Shown here piece by piece: positions 27,362 through 37,200 of a stretch of DNA of 64,000 bases. Under the pieces are notes generated by a model. The model was not told the DNA's origin and made no database searches. It was given only the letters and a program-made list of their open reading frames with translations. Location: positions 1-64,000 of the forward strand of contig JAFCZJ010000009.1 of the NCBI GenBank assembly GCA_019314375.1, written 5' to 3'. Position numbers and translations under genes: made by a program. Source of the stretch: Deltaproteobacteria bacterium. GTDB taxonomy: Bacteria; Myxococcota; B64-G9. Each line of letters starts with the position of its first letter. Position 1 is the first letter of the stretch.

Positions 27362-27538
27362 CTACTGTTTGTTCTCTGAATCCAGATCCCCAACAAGCTC
27401 TTCAGCATCACCTTCTTCAGCAGACCCACCGGGTCCGCAAGCGCCGGACATTCAAGTAGGCACCCCGAGGCGAGGCAAGATCACAGTCTGTAAAAGGATC
27501 CAGACACCGAAGAAAATCAAAAATCCAAGCCAATCCAT
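27362..27538 (-). CDS. Predicted small membrane selenoprotein (in-frame UGA = Sec29)
   Basis: Reading the TGA at 27452-27454 as selenocysteine gives a 58-residue protein. It has MDWLGFLIFFGVWILLQTVI as one membrane segment, then LPRLGVPT-U29-MSGACGPGG and an acidic soluble tail ending in TAG. Sec29 and Cys34 could form a redox pair. The ATG at 27538 has GGAAGG about ten bases upstream. Just after the UGA the RNA can fold an 8-bp hairpin with apical loop GGU, placed as expected for a bacterial SECIS. The gene is convergent with the AgmX-type gene and lies beyond the terminator of the P-domain protein gene, so it needs its own promoter. I cannot name the family; the selenocysteine machinery is not in this window. 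Confidence 0.8.
27420..27454 (-). promoter_or_regulatory. bSECIS-like hairpin following the UGA codon
   Basis: On the minus strand GCGGACCC (27438-27431) pairs with GGGTCTGC (27427-27420), eight pairs including one G-U, around the three-base loop GGT. The apical loop begins 21 bases after the UGA (27454-27452), and its first base is G. Both fit the published bacterial SECIS pattern: loop 16-37 bases from UGA, G at the start of the loop. Confidence 0.75.
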
Positions 27539-27604
27539 AAAATCAATCACCTTCCGGCCAACCCAAAAAGAAACTACAGTAAAGTAATATACAAAACAAC
27601 CCCC

Positions 27605-27705
27605 CGTCATTCCGAAGGCTTCTGTCGGGAATCCATGCTTCGTATTCGATCATTCAGATCTAAAGTCAAAAACTGGATCCCCGGCAGAAGCACCCGGGGA
27701 TGACG
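27605..27705. repeat. Imperfect inverted repeat, MITE/REP-like
   Basis: The left arm 27605-27635 (begins CGTCATTCCG, ends GGGAATCCA) and right arm 27674-27705 (begins TGGATCCCCGG, ends GGGGATGACG) are imperfect reverse complements around a 38-base centre. Elements with GTCATTCC...GGAATCCA termini are common dispersed palindromes in many proteobacteria. It lies between the selenoprotein gene and the terminator of the next gene. Confidence 0.75.
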
Positions 27706-27739
27706 CCATTAATGTTCTTAAGGTGCCAACGTCCCCCTG

Positions 27740-27769
27740 AAAAAACGGCCCCGTCCAAGAACGGGGCCG
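27740..27769 (-). terminator. Intrinsic terminator of the P-domain lipoprotein gene
   Basis: On the minus strand CGGCCCCGT (27769-27761) pairs with ACGGGGCCG (27754-27746) around a six-base loop and is followed by TTTTTTCAGG. A strong rho-independent terminator 32 bases past the stop codon at 27801. Confidence 0.9.
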
Positions 27770-27800
27770 CCACAAACGCGCGGGTGTGAACGCGAGCGAA

Positions 27801-29882
27801 CTAAGCGCCCGGGTTGATCGTAAGCGACCAACCTGTGAGCACACCCTCGTCGTAACGTGCGTGATCGATGACGCGCAGGAGCCAAGTGCCGCCGGCGTCC
27901 TGGCCGATGAAGGCCTCGGGCTTGAAGCTTTGATGGATGTCGTCCGAGGAGCCGCCATCGCGGTTCCAGAGCACGGCCTGCTGACCGTCATGCTCGATGA
28001 TGATCTCTAAGTCGCCGATGTACGTGTGCGCGATGTTCAACTCCACTTCCAGGGCCTGGATGGTCATGCCCGCGGGCACTTCGATGATGCTTTCAATGCC
28101 TGTCTTGTCGTTGTCGGGCAAGGGGGCGTCGTCGGCCGAGACGAAATGCTTGGTGGAATCGTCACCGCCCGCCCGGGTGATCACCAGGGCCCAGCGCTTG
28201 AGCATGCCCGTGTCCATGCCCGCGTGATCGGAGACGATCAGGGTCCACTCGCCTTTGGCTTCACGGCCATCGTAGTCGGAGAGTTCGAAAACCCGGAAGA
28301 TGTCCTTGTCCCCGCCGCCAACACGATTCCAAAGCATGACCTCGATGTCGTCATGCACCAAAACGATTTGCAGGTCGCCCACGTAGCTGTGGGTAATGTC
28401 CAATTCCACGCTCAGCTGGCCTACTTGCAGGTCGTCTGTCACCGACAGGCTGGTGGACACGCCAAACGAATCGTCGTCGGGAATCGCCAATCTGGGGGAG
28501 GCCTCCAAGCGCAGCACGTCGTCCTCGGGATCGGGATCGGGATCCGGATCCGGATTGCAACGGTCACCCTCGGGGGAAAAGCAGTTGCCCCGGGCACCGG
28601 AGACGCCGAAGCGACCATGGTGCAGCTTGCGGTTGATGGCCTCCATGATGTCCTGCCAGGAAGCGCGGCCCTGGTTTTCAAAGCCGTTGAAAAGCTTGGC
28701 CAAGAAGGCACCGCAAAGAGGCAGGTTCTCATGATAATAGGTGGGCTCCACGTTGGACAAGATGTCCACCGAGTCCCAACCGGCCTTGCCGGTCATAATG
28801 GGGCGCACGTAGTACTCGTAGCTCAAACAAGAAGCCACTTGGAAAATCTGGTATCGGTCTGGATACTCCACCCGCTCGAAGGCCATGCCGGAGCCCAGGA
28901 CGCTGTGGCCGTTGTACAGCACCACCTCGTGCTCGGTGACGGCTTTCTGCCAGTTGTGAAAACGGGCGTAGTCGGCCACGCTGTGGAACAGGTCCGGGTA
29001 GTAAACGTCCACGACCTCGGTCAGCTCGCCGATTTTTTTCTCGAAGCGCCGCCCCAAAGGCGCCGTGTCGACTTCGACAAAACCAGCCTCTTCCAGCCAC
29101 TTGGAAAACCTGTCGGCGTTGGCCCAGTTGTAGTCGTCTTCGATGTCTTCTTTGTCGTCCAGCTTGCCGAAAACCACGACCACGTCCAAACGGCCGTCTT
29201 CCCAAAGCTGATCATACTCAGGGTAAGAAGAGGGATTGGATTCCAAGACCTCATCCACGGTCACCGTCATGGGCTGCAAGAGCTCAGTCGGGCAACCGGA
29301 TTTTGTGGGGTTCCACAGATACCAGTAAATGGACTGACTCAAATCGATGTGGCTGTTGTAGGAAGAACACTTGTCCCCGGCGTCGGCCATGATCGTGTAA
29401 GGCTTGAGCGGCACCATGGTCTCGTAAACCTTGCCGGCTTCCACTCTCCGGGCGGCCGTATCCAACAGCACCGCGTTAACCCCACGCATGCGGAATCGAG
29501 AGAGCTTGCTCTTATCCACCTGAGCGGCCTGGCTCTTCGACAGCCACTCACCGTCCACCAACCACTCGACTCTTTCCTGGGCGGTCACGTCTTCGGCCAA
29601 GATTTCCAAGTAAAAGTCGTATTTGTTTCGCAAGTTGGTCACGGCGAACTGTGCCAGCTCGGGCGGGGCATCGAAAATGCGCCAAGAGGAGGGAACCTGA
29701 ACATCGGCTTCCAGAGTAACGTGCAATTCCACACCACGCACATTCACGTAACCCGTGTCTTCCTTGCCGCCCGAGACATCCAAGAAAGGGTTGCTGCCTT
29801 CATAGAACTCCTGCTGCTCACCCGCGTTGCAAGCCGTCAAAACCAAAACCGCCATCAGAATCGCTGTGCTTTTCATTTTCAT
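27801..29882 (-). CDS. Lipoprotein with clan-CD-like peptidase region and two P domains
   Basis: A 693-residue predicted lipoprotein (lipobox LTAC, Cys18). The middle region has VVLYNGHSVLGSG (His near residue 325) and then FQVASCLSYEYYV (Cys near 350). This His...Cys order after hydrophobic strands recalls caspase/gingipain (clan CD) peptidases. A PDPDPDPDP linker follows, then two proprotein-convertase P domains (about 465-575 and 585-690; LSVELDITHSYVGDLQIVLV, LEVELNIAHTYIGDLEIIIE). P domains usually accompany secreted peptidases, which supports the reading, but the catalytic assignment is by pattern only. A sigma-54-type promoter lies upstream. Confidence 0.75.
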   Translation of the reverse strand: MKMKSTAILMAVLVLTACNAGEQQEFYEGSNPFLDVSGGKEDTGYVNVRGVELHVTLEADVQVPSSWRIFDAPPELAQFAVTNLRNKYDFYLEILAEDVTAQERVEWLVDGEWLSKSQAAQVDKSKLSRFRMRGVNAVLLDTAARRVEAGKVYETMVPLKPYTIMADAGDKCSSYNSHIDLSQSIYWYLWNPTKSGCPTELLQPMTVTVDEVLESNPSSYPEYDQLWEDGRLDVVVVFGKLDDKEDIEDDYNWANADRFSKWLEEAGFVEVDTAPLGRRFEKKIGELTEVVDVYYPDLFHSVADYARFHNWQKAVTEHEVVLYNGHSVLGSGMAFERVEYPDRYQIFQVASCLSYEYYVRPIMTGKAGWDSVDILSNVEPTYYHENLPLCGAFLAKLFNGFENQGRASWQDIMEAINRKLHHGRFGVSGARGNCFSPEGDRCNPDPDPDPDPEDDVLRLEASPRLAIPDDDSFGVSTSLSVTDDLQVGQLSVELDITHSYVGDLQIVLVHDDIEVMLWNRVGGGDKDIFRVFELSDYDGREAKGEWTLIVSDHAGMDTGMLKRWALVITRAGGDDSTKHFVSADDAPLPDNDKTGIESIIEVPAGMTIQALEVELNIAHTYIGDLEIIIEHDGQQAVLWNRDGGSSDDIHQSFKPEAFIGQDAGGTWLLRVIDHARYDEGVLTGWSLTINPGA

Positions 29883-29931
29883 CTCTTCAAACCCCCAGAG
29901 CTTTGTTGGGTTGGTCTTGGCTCAAACATAA

Positions 29932-29947
29932 AGCAGATTGCGTGCCA
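29932..29947 (-). promoter_or_regulatory. Sigma-54 promoter candidate for the P-domain lipoprotein gene
   Basis: The minus strand reads TGGCACGCAATCTGCT: a perfect -24 TGGCACG and a -12 CTGC (one mismatch to TTGC), with GG-N10-GC spacing. The transcript would start near 29921, about 40 bases before the ATG at 29882. Confidence 0.5.
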
Positions 29948-30167
29948 CTTTAGGGCGCATCAATCAAGGCACTGAAAAATCAACAGAAAACCATCGAGCT
30001 GGCATTGGCATGCTCCGAAGCCGGAGATAAAAGATGAATCCTTCGGGATACAGGAACTAAGCAGAAGGCAACACAACAGACCTAAGTCATTGAAAACTCA
30101 GCGTTGCCCAAAAGCATCGGCCGGCGTCAAGCTTGAAGATTTGGGCTACAGTATTCTTCTTGAGGGC

Positions 30168-30965
30168 TTAAGGAACGTAAAGATCCGTATCGATGGCCGA
30201 GCAGGCCAGAAAACCGGAAAGCACACCCAGTTCCGAAGACAGGCTGTCTTGGAATCCCTCGACGAAGGAGCAGCCGGCGTATTCGATCACATAGTCGCCG
30301 CTGTCCTGGAAGGCCTGCCCGCTGATGAGGTGCTCGGCCGGGATGCGGGCCAGCAGGCTTGACCATTTGGAGCCGTCGAAATCGGGGGTGGAGAAGTCGA
30401 AGTTGGAGTCGGTCAGCTCGCCATCGGGGCCATAGACGGCATAGAGGCCCCGGTCAAAAGCAGGTGACCAGGAAATCGTCACGGCATGGTCCGGACCCAC
30501 GGGCGGATCCTCGACCACCAAGGAATCCGGGCGTTCACTGGGGGCCACGACCTCGCCGACAAAGTAACCATCCACATGATCCGGTCCCGTGTCCGCCATC
30601 TCATCCAAATCGAACTTGAAAAGATAGGAGCCGCCCGGCTCATAGTACAGATCGGCATCATCCAGGCTGGTCACGGCGTAATGACCCGACGAATCCTGCA
30701 CCAAATCCAAGCGAGTGCCATCGGGCATTTCGACGAGCACGTTGGTGGCCGCATCGACAAAGTGAGAACCATCGTAAGTGCTGATGATCACCAGTTCGGC
30801 GCTGACCATGCCATCGGGATGTTCGTAGACCAGGGCCACGGCCTGAACCGGGCTCTCCAAGGTCTCCATGTCATCGTCGTTCAAACAGGACGACCTGCCG
30901 CTAAGCACCAAATACGCAAAGACCATCGTCAAAAACAGAACAGACCGAGTCGCTTTGAATTTCAT
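30168..30965 (-). CDS. Secreted beta-rich protein of unknown function
   Basis: A 265-residue exported protein with an N-terminal hydrophobic signal (LFLTMVFAYLVLSGRSSC); a lipid attachment at the cysteine is possible but the lipobox (GRSSC) is poor. The mature chain has beta-sandwich character (VQAVALVYEHPDGMVSAELV, SYLFKFDLDEMADTG, HAVTISWSPAFDRGLYAVYG) suggesting two carboxypeptidase-regulatory or FnIII-like folds. No family recognised. ATG 30965 follows AGGAGAGG. It is divergent from the large A2M-like gene. The 285 bases downstream hold a sigma-54 promoter of the neighbour and no gene I can support. Confidence 0.7.
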   Translation of the reverse strand: MKFKATRSVLFLTMVFAYLVLSGRSSCLNDDDMETLESPVQAVALVYEHPDGMVSAELVIISTYDGSHFVDAATNVLVEMPDGTRLDLVQDSSGHYAVTSLDDADLYYEPGGSYLFKFDLDEMADTGPDHVDGYFVGEVVAPSERPDSLVVEDPPVGPDHAVTISWSPAFDRGLYAVYGPDGELTDSNFDFSTPDFDGSKWSSLLARIPAEHLISGQAFQDSGDYVIEYAGCSFVEGFQDSLSSELGVLSGFLACSAIDTDLYVP

Positions 30966-31030
30966 GAGAGACCTCTCCTTTAAATAGGGGATATCTGATA
31001 CGACTTTGCCAGACAGCCAAATATTTAACC

Positions 31031-31055
31031 GTGACAAGGGTCACATGGATATAAT
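31031..31055 (+). promoter_or_regulatory. Possible promoter/operator of the A2M-like gene
   Basis: A perfect -10 hexamer TATAAT (31050-31055) lies just after the inverted repeat GTGAC-AAGG-GTCAC (31031-31044), which would sit in the spacer and could be an operator. The -35 box is unclear. The leader to the ATG at 31237 would be about 175 bases. Confidence 0.4.
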
Positions 31056-31236
31056 CGGGCCACTTTAACAGAAACACCGGAATTTGATCGACGCACAGGC
31101 TGGAACATCCGGACATCCGGGCGGTCCAATGCCTCTCAATTCCGGCCAAGAAAGGCAAAAACGCTTCCGTCCCATGGACTTTGTCCATGTTTCGAAAGAT
31201 CAGGGCACACGGGCACAAATACAAGGAGCAGCCAAA

Positions 31237-34200
31237 ATGACAAGCGCAAGATCCTGGAGCCACCTGGGTATCTTTTTGACTCTTTTCTTCTTGGGCCTCA
31301 GCACAACGGCCCGAGCGGAAATCAACAAGGCGGAACAACTGCGGCAAAAAGCCATGCTGAACATGGCCGCGGGGAAGACCGATCGGGCCTTGGGCCAGCT
31401 GGAAACCCTGGCGGGCATGCCCGGCATGCGTTTGAAGGCCACCCTGCTCCAGGCCCGTGCCCTGTTCAAGGCAAAGCGCTTTGACTCGGCGGCCGCGCGT
31501 TTTCGCAAGGTCTTGGCCAAGGCCCCAGCCGATTCATCTTACGCCCACAAAGCTCGTTTCGGTTTGGCCGAATGCTTGGCACAGGCCAAAAAGTTCAAGG
31601 AGGCCGAGCGCCTCTTTGCCGATGCCTTGGGCACGCTGATGTCCGACGCCAGGCGCCAACAATTCGCCGAACGCTTCATCGTGCTGGGTGACGAGTTGGC
31701 CAAGCCCAAAGAAGGAGAGCAGCCGGAATACGGCAGGGCCGAAATTTTCTATCGATCGGCCCTCAACATGAAGTTGAGCGAAGAACGCACGGACCAACTC
31801 AAGCTCAAGATCGCCGCCTGCCGCGAGGAAGCCAAACAGTACCACCCGGCGGCCAATGAGTTAATCGGTCACATCGACCAATTGGCCAACGAAAAACCCC
31901 CACGCAAACCCAAACAACTCACCGAGATGCGCTTTGTCATCGGTCGCAACTTGATCAAGGTCCGCGACTTCAGCCGGGCCCGTCGCTACTTAGACGATCT
32001 CCTGGCCGAAAGCCCCAAAGCGCCCCAGGCCGCCGAATCCGCCTTTTTGCTCTCGCGCACCTACGGCATGCCCAAGCCGAGCGGCGGCTTAAACCTGGCC
32101 CGAGGTCAAGCCGCCCTGCGGCACTTCCTCAGCCGACACCCCGATCACGAAAAAGTACCCCAGGCCAGACTGGAGTTGGCCACCGCGGCCCTGCACTTGG
32201 GCCGCCACGCCAGCGCCGAAGACGGAATCAGGCGCTTGATCAAAGCCGGCGATCTGCCGGAGGAACAGCTGGCCACTGCCCGCTATCAATTGGCTGTATC
32301 CTTGGCGGGTCAAGGCCGCTGGCAAGACGCCTCCCAGGCCTACCAGGACTACCTCAAGCAGCATCCCGCCCACGCCTTCTGGACCCAGGCCCGCCAGGGC
32401 ATCGAGCACATGGCCTGGCAGGAAGCCGCGGCAGCCGAGGCGGACAAAAAGTGGGTGCAGGCCGCCGAATCCTATCAGTCTTTTGCCAATCGTTTTCAGG
32501 CCGCATCCAGAGCCCCGGAAGCCCTGTTCAAGGCCGCCTTGGCCTGGGAAAAAGCCGAAAAAATCGGCTCGGCCCTTAAGGTGCTGTCCACCCTGACCGC
32601 CAAATTTCCGCGGCATCGCTACGGCTACGAAGGCTGGTTCGCCACGGGCCGCTTGCTGGAAGAAAAACGCGGCGACTTCACCAAAGCCAAGGAGGCCTAT
32701 GAAAAGGCCAAGCAGTCGGGCAGCCACAAATCCCACCAGGCCAGCCAACGCCTGGCCGCCATGGAGAAGCCCTCTCTCTTGGTGGAATCGCCCGAAAACT
32801 TCCTCACCTCAAGCAAGCCCAAGCTCGTCTGGCATGTGCGCAACATCAAAAAAGTCAAAGTGCGTGCCTACCGCATGCGAGCCGAGGATTTCTTCCGCGA
32901 CCGCAAGGACATGAACCAGGTCACGGAAGTGGACATCGCGCTTTGCACACCGGATCGCACCTGGGACGTGAAGGTGTCCGATTATCGCAAATTCGTGCCC
33001 ATCAAGCAGGAGATTCCACTGCCCTTCACCGAGCCGGGCCTGTACTTGCTGAACCTTTCGGGTGGCGACTTAGAGGCCACCACCGCGGTTCTCTTGAGTG
33101 ATTTGGGCCTGACGGTCAAGACCAGCGCCCGCGAGATTTTTGTCTTTGCCCAGGACTCTCGTCGCCTCAAGCCCGAGGCAGGCACCCGCGTACTGGTCAG
33201 CGACGGTTCCCGCATCATCATGGAAGGCCGCACCGACAGCCAGGGCATCTGGCGCAAAAAACTACCCAAGGACCTGGAACAAGAGCCGGACAACCTGGCC
33301 ATCTTCGCAAGCGCCGACGATGATCTGGCCTGGACCGAACAGGACAATCCGTCCTTGAACGAGTCCAGTAAACGCATGGCCCGCGGCTACCTGTTCAGTG
33401 AGCGCCCGGTCTATCGGCCCGGCGACGCCGTGCAGTTGATCGGCATCCTGCGCATGGTTGAAAAGGACCGATACATCGTCAAAGCCGGTGAGATCCTGCA
33501 ACTCCAAGTGCACCAGCCCGGCGGTACGCTGTTGGAAAAACGCGAGGTCACGCTGGATGAATACGGCGTCTTCCACACGGAGTTAAAGTTGGACAAGGCC
33601 GCGCCCCAGGGCTCTTATCACTTCACCGTGAGCAAACCCAAGGGTCCCAGCTTCTCGGCCTCTTTCAGCGTGGTGCAGTTCCGCCGGCCAGAGTTTGATC
33701 TGGGGGTGGTCTTCGACAAGCCGGTCGTCTTCCGCGGTGAACAACTCAGCGGCCACATCCGCTTACAAAGGCACAGCGGCGGTTCGGTGGCCGACAAACT
33801 TTTGCGATACTGGCTGGAGGGGGAAGGCCGTTATCACACCGGGCGCACGGACGCAGACGGTCGTATCGCCTTTTCCTTTGCGACCCGAGTCTACGAGAGC
33901 TCGCGGCAGTTGACCGTGCAAACCCAGATGGTCAGTGGCCAGCAGTCGGCCAAAGCCTCGGCTCTTTTGGCCACCAGCGGTTTCGAACTCCAGCTCAAGG
34001 TGGACGCACACACGCTTTTTGCCGGTCAACCCTTCGACCTGCAACTTTTCGCTCGTTCGGCCGACGGCAAGCCCATGCCCGCGGACCTGCGCCTGGAAGT
34101 CCTGCGCCGGGATCCCCACGCCAAGGGCGAGGTTCGGGTGGTGGACCAAAAAGTGCGAATCGACGAAACGGGCAAAACCACGCTCAAGTTGAACCTGGCC

Positions 34201-37200
34201 CATGGGGGCTTCCACGCCATCCGTGCCTTCGGCCTGGACCGGGCCGGCAACCCGGTGGTGGTCGAGAGCGGCCTGACCACGGTGGGCAAAGAAGATCCGG
34301 GACTATTCGTGGACCTGGAAAACAAAGTGCTGACGCCAAACTCCCGCGCCAAGCTCAAGCTGCATAGCCGCCTGGACAAGGCGCTGGTCTTGTTGACCAC
34401 CGAGACGGATCGAATTCTTGAACACCGAAGCATGGTGGTCGTCAAAGGTGACAACGCCCTGGAATGGGCCATAAACGATGCCTTGGCCCCAAATTTCCGC
34501 ATCACCGCAAGCGCCCTGCACAAAGACAAATTACATTTGACGAGCCGCGTTCTTGAGGTACAGCAAAAATTGGACATCGAGCTTCGGGCGGACAAAAAAA
34601 CCTACGCCCCGGGCGAAGAAGTGGCCCTGACCGTGATCGCCCGAAATGCCGCAGGCCAACCCGTCGACGCGCAAATCGTGTTGGCCGCGGTGGATCGGGC
34701 TTTGCTTCAGACCTATCCGGAGCGCCTGGCCGATCTGGGTGCTTTCTTCCATGTGCATCGGTCCTTGGGTCAAATTCCCACCAGCGCCTCCAATACCCGG
34801 CGATTCCCCAAGGTCGTGGGCATCGAGGTGGAAAAGGCCGAGATACGCGAGTCGGAGGGTTCGGCCGCCATGGCCGCCCTGAAGAACAAACGCCGGGTCC
34901 TGACTGAGGATGGTCTGGCCCAATTCGCCGGGATGGCCAAAGAGGAAAGCGTTGGCTATGGCGGCCTGGGCCTGAGTGGTTCCGGCCGGGGCGGCGGTGG
35001 TAGTGCGGCATATGGACGAGGAATGGGACGCAGCCCATCCATCCGCATGGGCAAGGCATCCCAGAGAGGCGGTGCCGGCATTCCCTGGCGCAAGTTCTTC
35101 CCGGGCACGGCCTTCTTCCGGCATGATGTGCGCACAGGCCCCGACGGCGTGGCCACTGTGAATTTCAAGTTGCCCGACACCATCACACGTTGGCGCGTTG
35201 CGGCCCGAGGCATCACCCGAAAAACCCAAGCCGGCCAGAAAATCATGGAGCTTACGGCCCGGCGAGACTTCTATGCCCAGTTGGTGCTGCCACCCGAATT
35301 GGAGCGCGGCGACAGCTTCGCGCCGGTGGCCCGCCTGGTCAACGACGGAAAGAAAGACCTCGAGACGGAACTCGTCTTGCGAGTTGCCGGCACCGAGCAA
35401 AAGGCCCGCCTGAAAGTACGCGCCGGCCACAGCGCCGAACACATCTTCAACGCCGTCCAGGTCGCGACCACGGCAGGCGACAGCTTGAAGCTTGAGTTGC
35501 AGGCATCCGCGGGCAAAATCGGCGACCAGCTTAAGGTCAAAGTCCCGCTGCGCTCACGCGGTGTTCGGGAAGAACGGGCCCAAGAGATGGTGCTTGATAT
35601 CGGCCAAGCCAAAAGCATCAAACTGCAAGGGGACAAGTCCTGGACCGACCCGCGCTTGGCTCTTCGCTTTTCGGGCCACATCGTGCAGTTCTTCCTGGGC
35701 GACAAGGGTGTGGATCCCATGCTCTTCGGCGACCGTCCGGAACCCGTGCTTGTGGATTTGGCTATCTACGATCTGCTCATGGGCCAAGGCGATCACATCA
35801 AACAAGACCAGATCAAAAACCGCCTTCGCCGAGGTTTGGCCCACATGGTGGCCGTCCAGCACCACCAGGGCGGTTGGGGTTGGAGCCGACATGCCCCGAG
35901 TCCCGCCATCGGCACCACGGCCTCGGGCTTAATCGCCTTGGCCAAGGCCAAGCCCATCGCCGGCAAAATTGGCTGGTCTTTGCCGGAGCAAAAGATGGAC
36001 CAGGCGCGTGACTGGCTGAAGCGACAGTTGCCGAGCCTTGCCCCGGATGATTTCAAGCAACGTGGCGAGGTGCTTTACGCATTATCCCACCTTGGCATAG
36101 AGCAGGTACCTGCCGTGCAACTTCATCGTATGCATCGCATGCGCGGCCAGTTGGACATGGGCGCCGCCTCTTTGTTGGGTTTGACTTGGCAGCAACTGAA
36201 GCGTCCGGAGCAGGCACGAGAACTGGCCTCGCAAGTGGCCAAGAGCCTGGACTTCAACGCATCTTTGCCCATCCGCAAACGATGGCAGCCCGGCTCCTGG
36301 ATAAGCGATCTTGATCGAGTCAGGGCCTTGCGTTTGCTGGCCTTGACCGGCGTCGACGCCGCCAAGCTCAAAGAAGGCACGGCCTGGCTCATGCATCGCG
36401 GCAACAGCCTGGGTTGGCGCTTTCCCCGCCAGGCTGCCGAAGCCTTGGAGACCTTGTCCAAGCTTGCGTCCGGACAGGCGTCCAAAACCCGAATGAAGGT
36501 CAGCGTGCGAGTCAACGGCAAGGCCGCCGGAAGCATTGATCTGGATGCCGGCACGACCCTGGCCCAATTGAAGGTTGATCCATCCTTGCTAAGCCAGGGT
36601 GAAAACAAAGTGGAGTTCGTCGGCACGGGCGCGGGCCCTTGCCTGGTCCAGGCCGTGCTCAGCGGTCATCGCCTCTCCGCACCGGAGCAGGCCTCCAACG
36701 CGCCTCTGAAGCTGGAACGAATTGTTGAGCCGGTGCCCTTGGACTATCGAGGCACCCCCATCGCCTCCGGTTTCTCCACCGTCACCCTGCCTTTGAAAAA
36801 ACGCTGGACCAACGAAGTGGGCAGGATCCCGGCGGGCCGCAAACTAAAAGTCACCCTCAAGGCGGTTCGATCTTTCAGCCAGCCCATCGACCACTGCGTC
36901 ATCACCGAGCGCATTCCTCCGGGTATGGAGTTGGTGGAAGGCTCGGTGCGCGGCAACTTCAGCCACATCATGCGCCAAGGCCGACGTCTCGCGTTCTTCC
37001 TTTCGTCGGCGGGTTATCGCATGGAGCTGAGCTACGAACTGGCCGCTGTCAATCCTGGCGAATACCGCTTTCCGCCGGCCAGTCTCATCTCCTTGGCCCA
37101 TCCTGCAGTGAGCACCATGGGCCCGGCAACCAGTCTGCAAGTCGACTTGCCGGGCGCCAAAGATCCCGAGGTCAAAGCCACGCCGGATGAACGTTTCGGA

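Noticed and set aside
27357-27587. 76-codon plus-strand frame over the selenoprotein locus
   Set aside because: Low-complexity Ser/Pro-rich translation overlapping the AgmX-type stop codon, with no ribosome site; the minus-strand reading explains the region better.
28026-29975. 649-codon plus-strand frame opposite the P-domain lipoprotein gene
   Set aside because: The minus-strand product has a lipobox, two recognisable P domains, a terminator and a promoter; the plus frame has no domain or signal.
34531-35442. Open frames antisense to the Gly-rich loop of the A2M-like gene
   Set aside because: Plain mirror of GC-rich repetitive coding sequence, with no signal peptide or domain.
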